A DNA stretch of 5,312 bases from Firmicutes bacterium UBA4874 (lineage in GTDB: Bacteria; Bacillota; Clostridia; Caldicoprobacterales; DTU083). The position numbers were made by a program, and so were the translations under genes. Positions within the stretch are counted from its first letter, which is position 1; each line of letters begins with the position of its first letter. Positions 1-5,312 of this stretch are shown in pieces. The stretch covers positions 969-6,280 of the forward strand of contig DHDO01000111.1 of assembly GCA_002399435.1 (NCBI GenBank), in the 5' to 3' direction. Below the pieces are notes generated by a model. It made no database searches. It was not told the DNA's origin and saw only the letters and a program-made list of their open reading frames with translations.

Positions 1-248
1 GTAAATTCCTCCATGAGCGTAAGGAAGCGGATATTACAGCAATTATAGAAGAAGAAAGATTAAAGCCTGAAGAAACCCGCCGATTCATCGACAATGCTTT
101 CCGAGACGGAATGCTTAAAACAACCGGTACAGATATTGATAAAATCATGCCACCTGTATCCCGCTTTGGCGGAGGCAGAGCTGCGAAAAAGCAAGGAATT
201 ATCGAGAAGTTAATGATATTCTTTGAGAAGTATTTAGGGTTGGTGTAG
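1..248 (+). CDS. hsdR: Type I restriction enzyme R subunit (HsdR), C-terminal end only
   Basis: This is the 3' end of a gene that begins left of the window. The open frame starts at base 3 and gives 81 residues before a TAG stop at 246-248. The visible piece matches the usual C-terminal end of HsdR, the motor and nuclease subunit of type I restriction-modification complexes: a helical E-E-E-R-L-K-P-E-E-T stretch (about residues 16-25), F-I-D-N-A-F-R-D-G (28-36), T-T-G-T-D-I-D-K-I (40-48), P-P-V-S-R-F (50-55), then a basic A-K-K segment and an amphipathic final helix. In the family this region helps hold HsdR to the methylase core. The nuclease and helicase domains are outside the window, so I cannot say whether the whole enzyme is intact. 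The end is of normal type, with no sign of truncation. The hsdM and hsdS partners would be expected to the left. Family assignment is from recognised motifs. Confidence 0.88.
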   Translation, partial: KFLHERKEADITAIIEEERLKPEETRRFIDNAFRDGMLKTTGTDIDKIMPPVSRFGGGRAAKKQGIIEKLMIFFEKYLGLV

Positions 249-304
249 CAAATAATCAATACAGCAGATTAAATAAATTGATAGGTTACTATAGAATAAA
301 TATT

Positions 305-313
305 GTGAGGTGA
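305..313 (+). promoter_or_regulatory. Ribosome binding site deciding the TTG start of the Abi-family gene
   Basis: GTGAGGTGA precedes the TTG codon at 319, with six bases between AGGTG and the start. It also overlaps the neighbourhood of an ATG at 315, but that frame closes at once (ATG ATT GGA TAA), so the site supports the TTG start. Confidence 0.7.
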
Positions 314-318
314 AATGA

Positions 319-1215
319 TTGGATAAAAAGCAAAAATCTCCATTTGAGCTATTAAGAAATAAGGCTATTCTAGCTATTTTAGACGGTGATTCTCAATTTG
401 GAGAAATAGATGATGTAGAGATTTCAATGCCTTATTTAAGTGGCCCGACTATAGTAGAAATTTCCCAATTATTTGGACTGTCTGAAACATACGGATGGAA
501 TGGAGGAGCATTAAGTAGATGGAATTACTTAGATAACCTTCTTAAGCATGGAATTGAGACTAACCGAATTAATGATATTCTTTCCTATCTATTTTCAAAA
601 CAGCAATTTACAGATAAACTTAAAGGGAAAACACCAGATCAGATTGAAGAGATCTATAATTATATCGTTAAGACAGTAATAGAACAGATTAATGGAATAC
701 TTTATTTTGGTGGCAATAAACTTACTATCATCAATCAAAGATTTCATATTATTCCAATAAATTCTACGATTAAAGTAACTACTCCTCAAGTAAAAAATAT
801 TGATCGAGAATACATTAAAGATATTTCTGAGAGGGCAATGCTTGATGTGGTAAATGGAAGTTATGACAGTGCAATCACTAAATCTAGAACATTATTAGAA
901 GAAGTATTTTGTTATGTTATCGAAAACAAGAATGAAACGCCAACAGACAGTGGAGACATAGGTAGGCTTTATAAGCAAGTAAAAGGGTTATACAATATGC
1001 ACACAGATAAAAACCTTGATAGACGAATCAATACACTACTTTCAGGTTTGGAAAAAATCGTTTCATCTATTGCTGAGATGAGAAACAATAATAGTGATGC
1101 GCATGGTGTTGGAAGTCAAAGAATTAGTATATCTGAGCATCATGCTAGACTTCTTGTAAATTCTGCAATGACTATGGCTGAATTTATACTTTCAGTGGGA
1201 AATAATACAAAATAA
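319..1215 (+). CDS. Abortive-infection family protein with C-terminal Abi_C/HEPN-like domain
   Basis: This encodes a 298-residue cytosolic protein with no signal peptide or membrane segment. Residues about 160-292 look like the Abi_C (abortive infection C-terminal) domain: an opening helix with Y165-I-K-D-I-S-E-R-A, then S181-Y-D-S-A-I-T-K-S-R-T-L-L-E-E-V, a central helix around L217-L224, and R255-N-N-N-S-D-A-H262-G followed by a final helix. R-x6-H fits the R-x4-6-H pattern of HEPN ribonucleases, so an RNA-cutting role that halts the infected cell is a reasonable inference. The N-terminal half (about 8-150) holds S41-G-P-T-I and a G-A-L-S-R-W segment (63-68). It may sense or regulate; I do not recognise it firmly. 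The start is TTG at 319, six bases after AGGTG (308-312). The ATG at 315 is out of frame and stops after three codons. The gene lies 70 bases after hsdR, either in the same operon or with its own promoter, and is far richer in A+T than the genes to the right (17 G/C in bases 541-600). Function in phage defence is not shown by sequence alone. Confidence 0.8.
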   Translation: MDKKQKSPFELLRNKAILAILDGDSQFGEIDDVEISMPYLSGPTIVEISQLFGLSETYGWNGGALSRWNYLDNLLKHGIETNRINDILSYLFSKQQFTDKLKGKTPDQIEEIYNYIVKTVIEQINGILYFGGNKLTIINQRFHIIPINSTIKVTTPQVKNIDREYIKDISERAMLDVVNGSYDSAITKSRTLLEEVFCYVIENKNETPTDSGDIGRLYKQVKGLYNMHTDKNLDRRINTLLSGLEKIVSSIAEMRNNNSDAHGVGSQRISISEHHARLLVNSAMTMAEFILSVGNNTK

Positions 1216-1217
1216 TA

Positions 1218-1270
1218 AAGAGACCAGCCACATCAAGCCATTAAGTTTAAATGTGACTGGTCTTTTACTT
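1218..1270. terminator. Intrinsic terminator, probably bidirectional between convergent genes
   Basis: Bases 1221-1232 (AGACCAGCCACA) pair with 1252-1263 (TGTGACTGGTCT) over 12 positions with one C-A mismatch (1228/1256). The stem can be extended outwards by G1220-T and A-T pairs to about 1218/1266. On the + strand the stem is followed by TCTTTTACTTTT, giving a U-rich tail that would end transcription of the Abi-family gene only a few bases after its stop codon. On the - strand the same stem is followed by CTTTATTATTTTG, a weaker U-rich tail. It may therefore also stop read-through from the leftward importer operon, whose last gene ends at 1358. Termination in each direction is inferred from the structure. 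Confidence 0.8.
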
Positions 1271-1281
1271 TTGCCCCGCTT

Positions 1282-1327
1282 GAAGCTGTTCAGTTAAGTT
1301 TTTCTTCAATCCCTAAGTGAACGCTTC
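1282..1327. repeat. Imperfect inverted repeat in the convergent intergenic region
   Basis: GAAGCTGTTCAGTT (1282-1295) faces AAGTGAACGCTTC (1315-1327). GAAGC pairs with GCTTC and GTTCA with TGAAC, with one bulged T and one mismatch, around a loop of about 19 bases. It lies between the Abi-family terminator and the end of the leftward hydrolase gene. It lacks a clear T tract directly after the stem on either strand, although TTTTTTT occurs at 1341-1347. It could be a weak or decayed terminator of the leftward operon, or a trace of an insertion boundary. Confidence 0.45.
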
Positions 1328-1357
1328 TTTCCAGGTGCTCTTTTTTTGCTTCAAAGT

Positions 1358-2173
1358 TCAAAATTCCACTGTGAATCCGTCATAGGCTGCCAGGAACCCA
1401 TTTTCCGAAGCGGCTTTCTCCAGCTGCTCATGGGTCAGTCTGCCGTTATGGGACAGATGGTTCAGGACAAATACCGTATTTTCGTCCACACATCCGGCCG
1501 CTCTCATATCGTCCCGCATCACGATGTCATCCTCCAGGCCCATGTGGTATTTCCCGTCCCTGGACCGTCCGGACGTCACATCAAAAAATACGCAGTCCAG
1601 ATGCGTATTCCGGACCATCTCCATGCTGCGCTCCGGGAGGAAACCGGAATCGTGCCCGTAAAACAGCCGTTTTCCGCCCATTTCGATAATATATACAAAG
1701 CATTCGAATCTATGGTCATGCCGCGCCGTCAGGGGGGTCACACGAAGCTCGCCCACCGAATAGGTATGATAGGCCTCCCAATAGTGGACCTTAACGTAAT
1801 CCCTGCTTGCTTCCGAAGGAAACCAGGGATATTCTTCCTTCAGGGAGCCTGGCCCGTACACATTGAGGCAGGAGCCTTCCGCAGAATAGGCAAACGGCGG
1901 CCGCCGATATTCCAGATCGTTGGGATAAAAATGATCCTCATGGGGATGGGTTATAATAATATGCTGGATCTTATGAAAATCAATATGATACCTCAGGGAA
2001 TGCAGATAGGCATCCATCGGAAAATCAATCAGATATTTGTCGTTGATGATGGACTGTGATCGCGTACGGATCTCCTTGCCGCCGGCCCTCCGTGCGTGCT
2101 CGCAGATCGGACAGTTGCAGAATACCCCCGGAATTCCCTCTGCTGCAGCTGTCCCCAGAATTTGAACCTTCAT
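1358..2173 (-). CDS. Metallo-beta-lactamase-fold hydrolase, PhnP-like phosphodiesterase family
   Basis: This is a 271-residue soluble hydrolase. It opens with the MBL first-strand pattern M-K-V-Q-I-L-G-T-A-A-A-E-G. C19-N-C21-P-I-C24 then matches the cysteine cluster that binds a structural zinc in PhnP. The catalytic metal motif is T75-H76-P-H78-E-D80-H81. Further likely ligands or active-site residues are H152-D-H154, D175 in F-Y-G-H-D-S-G, and H239/H242 in N-H-L-S-H-N-G. PhnP opens cyclic ribose phosphate during phosphonate use, but no phn genes are visible, so only a phosphodiesterase-type activity is suggested; the substrate is unknown. The start is taken at 2173, nine bases after AGGAG in AGAGGAG on the - strand. 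An in-frame ATG 33 bases upstream (2206) has no good binding site and would add 11 residues before the conserved strand. It is the last gene of the leftward operon, 97 bases after the ATPase gene. I see no terminator in that gap, so co-transcription is likely. Confidence 0.82.
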   Translation of the reverse strand: MKVQILGTAAAEGIPGVFCNCPICEHARRAGGKEIRTRSQSIINDKYLIDFPMDAYLHSLRYHIDFHKIQHIIITHPHEDHFYPNDLEYRRPPFAYSAEGSCLNVYGPGSLKEEYPWFPSEASRDYVKVHYWEAYHTYSVGELRVTPLTARHDHRFECFVYIIEMGGKRLFYGHDSGFLPERSMEMVRNTHLDCVFFDVTSGRSRDGKYHMGLEDDIVMRDDMRAAGCVDENTVFVLNHLSHNGRLTHEQLEKAASENGFLAAYDGFTVEF

Positions 2174-2190
2174 GATGTTTTTCTCCTCTC
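2174..2190 (-). promoter_or_regulatory. Ribosome binding site of the MBL-fold hydrolase gene
   Basis: Read on the - strand, AGAGGAG lies nine bases before the ATG at 2173. It selects this start over the in-frame ATG at 2206, which has no comparable purine-rich site. Confidence 0.65.
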
Positions 2191-2270
2191 TAACCACTTG
2201 TGCCATATAATGATGTCAGGATTCCGTTCCCGGTTTCCCCCTCCATTATCCACGAATTCCACTGCCTTTG

Positions 2271-3092
2271 TCAAATCCCTTTTGCATAAATGAGAAAGGG
2301 CTTTCCTGTGACGGGGTTGTTTACAATGCAGCTGTCCAGATGATACACCGTCTCAATGTTTTCCCTGGTCAGGACCTGCCAGGGGGTACCCTGGACAACA
2401 ACCCGCCCTCCGTTCAGCAGAATCAGGAAATCACTGTACCGGGCCGCCAGGTTGAGATCATGCATCACCGACAGGATGGTGCGCTTTCTGTCCTGCGACA
2501 GGGAGAGCACCATGTCCATCAGCTCAATCTGATGGTGCAGGTCCAGCTGGGACACCGGTTCATCCAGCAGCATGACGGCCGTATCCTGTGCAAGGGCCCT
2601 TGCGACCAGGGCCCTCTGCCTTTCTCCGCCGCTGACTTCATTGATGCTCTTTCCCCTGAAGTCCCAGGTGTTGGTCAATCGCATGGCGTGCTCCGCAGCC
2701 GCCATGTCCTCCCGGCTTTCAGACCCCAATCGGCTGATATAGGGATTTCTCCCCATCAGCACAATATCCAGAACGGTAAAATCAAAGTCAATATAGGTAT
2801 TCTGCGGAACCACGGAAAGCTTCCTTGCCACATCACGGGTGCTCAAATCCATAATATCCGTACCATTCAGGAAAACCGAACCGGCTGCCGGCTCCAGGCT
2901 TTTTGCGATATTCCGGAGCAAGGTCGTCTTGCCCGATCCGTTGGGACCAATGATACTGTAAAGTTTCCCTTTTTCAAAGGATAAAGTGATGTCGGAAAGA
3001 ACCTGCCGGTTTCCATATCTCCAGCTCAGGCCCCGGACCGCCACCGGATATTGCACCAAATCCGCGTTCTTCTTCTGATTCCTGACTCTCAC
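2271..3092 (-). CDS. ATP-binding subunit of a corrinoid/siderophore-type ABC importer (FecE/BtuD-like)
   Basis: This 273-residue cytoplasmic ATPase powers the importer made with the two upstream genes. All nucleotide-binding motifs are present and intact: Walker A G49-P-N-G-S-G-K55-T-T, Q-loop Q97 in V-V-P-Q-N, signature V153-S-G-G-E-R-Q, Walker B V173-M-L-L-D177-E178-P, a D-loop S181-Q-L-D, and H-loop H211 in V-M-H-D-L-N. The M-G-R-N-P-Y segment (113-118) is typical of the subfamily serving B12, iron-siderophore and haem uptake. The length is normal for the family, with about 14 extra basic or polar residues ahead of the first strand. The start is GTG at 3090-3092, directly after the permease TGA (3093-3095). 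The AAGGTGATG upstream, inside the permease 3' end, is a good ribosome binding site, so translation is probably coupled. Family-level assignment is firm; the transported ligand cannot be read from this subunit. Confidence 0.92.
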   Translation of the reverse strand: MRVRNQKKNADLVQYPVAVRGLSWRYGNRQVLSDITLSFEKGKLYSIIGPNGSGKTTLLRNIAKSLEPAAGSVFLNGTDIMDLSTRDVARKLSVVPQNTYIDFDFTVLDIVLMGRNPYISRLGSESREDMAAAEHAMRLTNTWDFRGKSINEVSGGERQRALVARALAQDTAVMLLDEPVSQLDLHHQIELMDMVLSLSQDRKRTILSVMHDLNLAARYSDFLILLNGGRVVVQGTPWQVLTRENIETVYHLDSCIVNNPVTGKPFLIYAKGI

Positions 3093-4145
3093 TCACATCA
3101 CCTTCTTTTTGTTCCGATGCAGCAGATACACAAAGAACGGCGCACCAAACAGGGAAGTCACCACCCCAACCGGGATCTCAGACGGGGGAATCAGATTCCT
3201 TGCCAGGGTATCGCACAGCACCAGAAAAATCGCCCCAAACGCCGCGGAAAACGGAATCACCACTCTCTGATCGGATCCCAGTGCCAGACGGATGGAATGG
3301 GGCACGATCAGGCCGATAAAGCCGATCACGCCGGCAGTGGAGACGCAGCAGGCGATGATAAGGGAAGAAAGCGCCAGCAGAAACTTTTTCACCTTTTCCA
3401 CTTCAATGCCCAGGCTTTTTGCCGTTTCCTCCCCGGTGGACATGGCGTTCAGGTCCCTTGCAAAGACAAAGAGAACGGCGGAACCCAGCAGCACCACTGG
3501 AAAGAGAATCCTCACCTGGCCCCAGGTGGCCGTCGCCAGGCTGCCCATGGTCCACATGACGATCCGTTCCATCTGGTCCCGGTGAAAGAACATCATGATA
3601 TTGACCAGGGAGGACAGGAAAAACCCCACTGCCACTCCGGCCAGGATCAGCCCCAGAGTCGGAAGCCGGTTTCCGACTCTGGCAATCCGATAGACCAGCA
3701 AAGTCGTCAGAAGAGCTCCCGCAAAGGCAAAAAGGGCGGTCATTCCCATGCCGCTCACCATTCCGCCCCATCCCAGAACGATGGCTGCCGTGGCGCCGGC
3801 AGATGCGCCGGATGAAATGCCGAGGATATAGGGATCCGCCATGGGATTCCGAAACATGCCCTGAAAGGTTGCGCCGACGATGGAAAGCCCGGCTCCGATC
3901 AGGGCAGACAGGAAAACGCGCGGCAGCCGCACATTCCACAGTATCATACGGGAAGAGGAACGTATGGAACCGGCATCCGCAAATCGGCGCAGCCAGGGAA
4001 CTCCCGACACCATAATGCGAAGGGATTCCGAAAAGGAAATGTCTGCAGCTCCCAGAGTGCCGGATAAAATCATCAGGAAAAACAGGGCAATCAAAGCGAT
4101 CAGAAACAGGATCCCATATTGTTTCTTCTTTTGTAAAAAAGTCAT
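3093..4145 (-). CDS. FecCD/BtuC-type permease of an ABC importer
   Basis: This 350-residue integral membrane protein forms, as a homodimer, the channel of the importer. The sequence is strongly hydrophobic, with about ten membrane helices expected for the family, the first at about residues 11-30. Hallmarks appear in order: R73-L-P-R76, G84-A-G followed by G91-A-T-F-Q95, R99-N-P-M-A-D-P105 with I-L-G-I-S-S-G-A behind it, L-I-L-A-G-V-A-V-G (166-174), M-W-T-M-G-S-L (197-203), G238-E-E-T-A-K-S-L-G-I-E-V, the ATPase-coupling region G272-V-I-G-F-I-G-L-I-V-P-H-S-I-R, and A315-R-N with P-x-E-I-P-V-G-V-V-T-S-L-F-G-A-P-F-F near the end. The chain is full length with a basic C-terminal tail (H343-R-N-K-K-K). 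The ATG at 4145 follows GAGGA seven bases upstream on the - strand. The gene starts 22 bases after the binding-protein stop, and its stop codon touches the ATPase start. Such permeases carry corrinoids, ferric siderophores or haem. Confidence 0.93.
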   Translation of the reverse strand: MTFLQKKKQYGILFLIALIALFFLMILSGTLGAADISFSESLRIMVSGVPWLRRFADAGSIRSSSRMILWNVRLPRVFLSALIGAGLSIVGATFQGMFRNPMADPYILGISSGASAGATAAIVLGWGGMVSGMGMTALFAFAGALLTTLLVYRIARVGNRLPTLGLILAGVAVGFFLSSLVNIMMFFHRDQMERIVMWTMGSLATATWGQVRILFPVVLLGSAVLFVFARDLNAMSTGEETAKSLGIEVEKVKKFLLALSSLIIACCVSTAGVIGFIGLIVPHSIRLALGSDQRVVIPFSAAFGAIFLVLCDTLARNLIPPSEIPVGVVTSLFGAPFFVYLLHRNKKKVM

Positions 4146-4167
4146 GGAAATTTCCTCGATTTCTCTT

Positions 4168-5205
4168 CTATTTAAAAGCTTCCGGATGAATGTATTTGGC
4201 GATTTCCTTCAGACCGTTCGCCAGCCTCGGTCCCTGGATTTCCAGCTTATTCTTGTCCATTTCCAGTATTTTGCCGTTCTTCACGGCATCCAGATCCTGA
4301 TACCCGTTGGCCGTCTTCAGCTGCTCTTTCTGATGGTCGGCTTTGGAGCAGATCAAAACATCCGGGTTTTTTTCAAGAAGTTTTTCCAGGCTGTAATTCC
4401 AGCCTTTTACATCATCGGCTGCATTTTTTCCGCCAGCCATCTCAATCATCTGCCCGACAAAGGTATCCTTTCCGGCAGTAAAATCTCCCAATTCTCCAAA
4501 TCCCACCACATAATACACACTTGGCTTTTCCTTTCCTTTCACCCGCTTTTCCACATCCGCAACCGTCGTCTTCATATCATCTATGATCCCGGACGCGGCT
4601 GCCCGGGCATTCAAAAGATCTCCGATCTTCCCGATTGCCTCATAGGCGCCTTCGAAACTTTCCTCCCCGTATAGTATCACGACCGTCAGGCCGGCATCCT
4701 CCAGCTTCTGAAGCACTTCCCTCTGGAAATGGGCGGAAGCGATCACAACGTCCGGTTCCATATCCACAATTTTTTCGATATTGGGGCTCATCAGATTCCC
4801 GATGGACTCGATCTGGGCAGTTTCCTCCGGATAATTGCAGTAATCCGTCCGCCCGACCAACTTGTCCTGCTGCCCGAGGGCAAAGACAATCTCCGTAACG
4901 GCGGGGGAGATGGAAACCACTTTCTGAGGTTCTTTTTCCAGCGTTACTTTCCGATCAAAGGAATCGGTAATGGTGAAGGGATAAACTGTACTTTCATCCT
5001 TGTCCTCCGGCTGTGTGTCTGCATCCCCTTCCGCACTCCCATGTGAGTTTTTCGTTTCCGCTGTTTTCACTCCGCCGGCACCATTGTTCCCCTTTTTATC
5101 ACTGCCCTGCCCGCAACCGGCCAGCAAACCGGTCAGCATCAGCAGGAAAGCCGTCAGAATGGATATTGTTATAAAGGAATTGTTCGCTTTTGTCGTTCTT
5201 TTCAT
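4168..5205 (-). CDS. Substrate-binding lipoprotein of the importer (BtuF/FecB-type, possibly corrinoid)
   Basis: This 345-residue lipoprotein captures the ligand outside the membrane and delivers it to the permease. It begins with a signal peptide: basic K2-R3, a hydrophobic core (about 11-27) and the lipobox L28-A-G-C31, so Cys31 should be lipidated after cleavage. A polar, Gly/Asp/Glu-rich linker (32-73) leads to a helical-backbone metal-receptor domain (Periplasmic_binding_2 type, about 75-343). Recognisable parts are V97-S-I-S-P-A-V-T-E-I-V-F-A-L-G, G118-R-T-D-Y-C-N-Y-P-E-E (118-128), I143-E-K-I-V-D-M-E-P-D-V-V-I-A, the second-lobe N280-P-D-V-L-I, and the end segment G325-P-R-L-A-N-G-L-K-E-I-A. 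The R-T-D-Y-C-x-Y-P segment is often seen in corrinoid-binding members, so B12-type uptake is my first guess; a siderophore or haem remains possible. The ATG at 5205 follows GAGGAGA. It is the first gene of the operon, and its leader is a tandem repeat array. Confidence 0.88.
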   Translation of the reverse strand: MKRTTKANNSFITISILTAFLLMLTGLLAGCGQGSDKKGNNGAGGVKTAETKNSHGSAEGDADTQPEDKDESTVYPFTITDSFDRKVTLEKEPQKVVSISPAVTEIVFALGQQDKLVGRTDYCNYPEETAQIESIGNLMSPNIEKIVDMEPDVVIASAHFQREVLQKLEDAGLTVVILYGEESFEGAYEAIGKIGDLLNARAAASGIIDDMKTTVADVEKRVKGKEKPSVYYVVGFGELGDFTAGKDTFVGQMIEMAGGKNAADDVKGWNYSLEKLLEKNPDVLICSKADHQKEQLKTANGYQDLDAVKNGKILEMDKNKLEIQGPRLANGLKEIAKYIHPEAFK

Positions 5206-5210
5206 TTCAA

Positions 5211-5217
5211 TCTCCTC
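5211..5217 (-). promoter_or_regulatory. Ribosome binding site of the binding-protein gene
   Basis: GAGGAGA on the - strand ends five bases before the ATG at 5205. It lies inside the segment that follows the last clear repeat unit, and that segment itself resembles the repeat (9 of 14 bases match the unit consensus). A change in repeat number would move upstream sequence towards or away from this site. Confidence 0.7.
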
Positions 5218-5227
5218 ATCTGTTCGT

Positions 5228-5312
5228 CTTCATATTTTAGCCTTACTATTTTAGTCTTCATATTTAGCCTTCATATTTTAGCCTTCATATTTAGCCTTAC
5301 TCTTTTAGCCTT
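5228..5312 (-). repeat. Tandem array of 13/14-base units in the leader of the importer operon
   Basis: Six whole units and the start of a seventh are visible. On the + strand the units are 5228-5241, 5242-5255, 5256-5268, 5269-5282, 5283-5295 and 5296-5309, with 5310-5312 opening another at the window edge. On the - strand, which is the sense of the operon, the unit is GCTAAA(A)TATGAAG, with 14-base and 13-base forms differing by one A. Units at 5242-5255 and 5296-5309 carry changes in the TATGAAG half (AGTAAG). The 14/13 alternation makes a 27-base pair-unit over 5256-5309. The array ends only about 10 bases before the GAGGAGA ribosome binding site. Likely consequences are length variation by slippage or an iterated protein-binding site. 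The true array length is unknown because it runs off the window. Confidence 0.88.

Noticed and set aside
249..318. Separate promoter for the Abi-family gene (TTGATA at 278-283, TATAGA at 290-295)
   Set aside because: The two hexamers are only six bases apart, too close to work together, and neither has a good partner at 16-18 bases. A promoter is possible but not supported.
1346..2059. Long open frame on the + strand (237 codons) opposite the MBL-fold hydrolase
   Set aside because: It overlaps a gene with clear catalytic motifs on the other strand, its translation shows no recognisable domain, and it lacks a good ribosome binding site; it is a shadow frame.
2174..2206. Longer form of the hydrolase starting at 2206
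   Set aside because: The 11 extra residues precede the conserved first strand and the upstream ATG has no purine-rich site, whereas the ATG at 2173 has AGAGGAG at good spacing.
2268..2984. Open frame of 238 codons on the + strand opposite the ATPase
   Set aside because: The ATPase on the - strand has all Walker, signature, Q-loop and H-loop motifs; the opposite frame has no recognisable features.
3051..3815. Open frame of 254 codons on the + strand opposite the permease
   Set aside because: The product is His/Gln/Lys-rich and domain-free, as expected for the complement of a hydrophobic membrane protein gene; the permease motifs on the - strand are decisive.
3403..3939. Second - strand frame (178 codons) inside the permease gene
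   Set aside because: It lies in another frame of the same strand fully within the permease, with no family resemblance and no need for a frameshift to explain the intact permease.
5228..5312. Repeat array considered as a CRISPR array or plasmid origin iterons
   Set aside because: Units are 13-14 bases and directly adjacent with no spacers, so it is not CRISPR. Nothing nearby resembles a replication initiator, so iterons have no support.
5206..5312. Cobalamin riboswitch or Fur box upstream of the binding-protein gene
   Set aside because: I looked for a structured B12-box-like element and for a GATAATGATAATCATTATC-like operator and saw neither; the visible leader is filled by the repeat array. 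An element beyond the window edge remains possible.

Overview
The window looks like the edge of a defence island joined to a conserved transport operon in a Gram-positive Clostridia-type bacterium (Bacillota; a Lachnospiraceae-like host is a guess). Supporting signs are strong purine-rich ribosome binding sites of the GAGGAG/AGGTGAT type, a substrate-binding lipoprotein with a lipobox (usual in cells without an outer membrane), TTG and GTG starts, and an AT-rich accessory segment next to a GC-richer conserved segment.

Left part (bases 1-1270, + strand): the last 81 codons of a type I restriction enzyme R subunit (HsdR) enter from the left edge. After a 70-base gap comes an intact 298-codon gene for an abortive-infection family protein. 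Its C-terminal half resembles the Abi_C domain and carries an R-x6-H motif of the kind used by HEPN ribonucleases. Both genes are antiviral in character. The unit ends at a strong hairpin (about 1218-1266) placed so that it could also stop transcription arriving from the right.

Right part (bases 5312 down to 1358, - strand): four genes run leftwards as one probable operon. In transcription order they are a substrate-binding lipoprotein, a FecCD/BtuC-type permease, a FecE/BtuD-type ATPase and a metallo-beta-lactamase-fold hydrolase of the PhnP type. The first three make a complete ABC importer for a corrinoid (B12-like), ferric siderophore or haem ligand. I lean towards a corrinoid because of the R-T-D-Y-C-x-Y-P segment in the binding protein, but the substrate is not settled. 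The first three genes are tightly packed (22-base gap, then a GTG start directly after a TGA stop). The hydrolase follows after 97 bases.

The most unusual structure is a tandem array of 13- and 14-base units (5228-5312, running off the right edge). It lies in the leader of the importer operon and reaches almost to the ribosome binding site of the binding-protein gene. No RNA gene, insertion sequence, CRISPR array or recognisable riboswitch is visible. No gene-free stretch exceeds 300 bases; the longest is 1216-1357, holding the terminator and a second imperfect inverted repeat.
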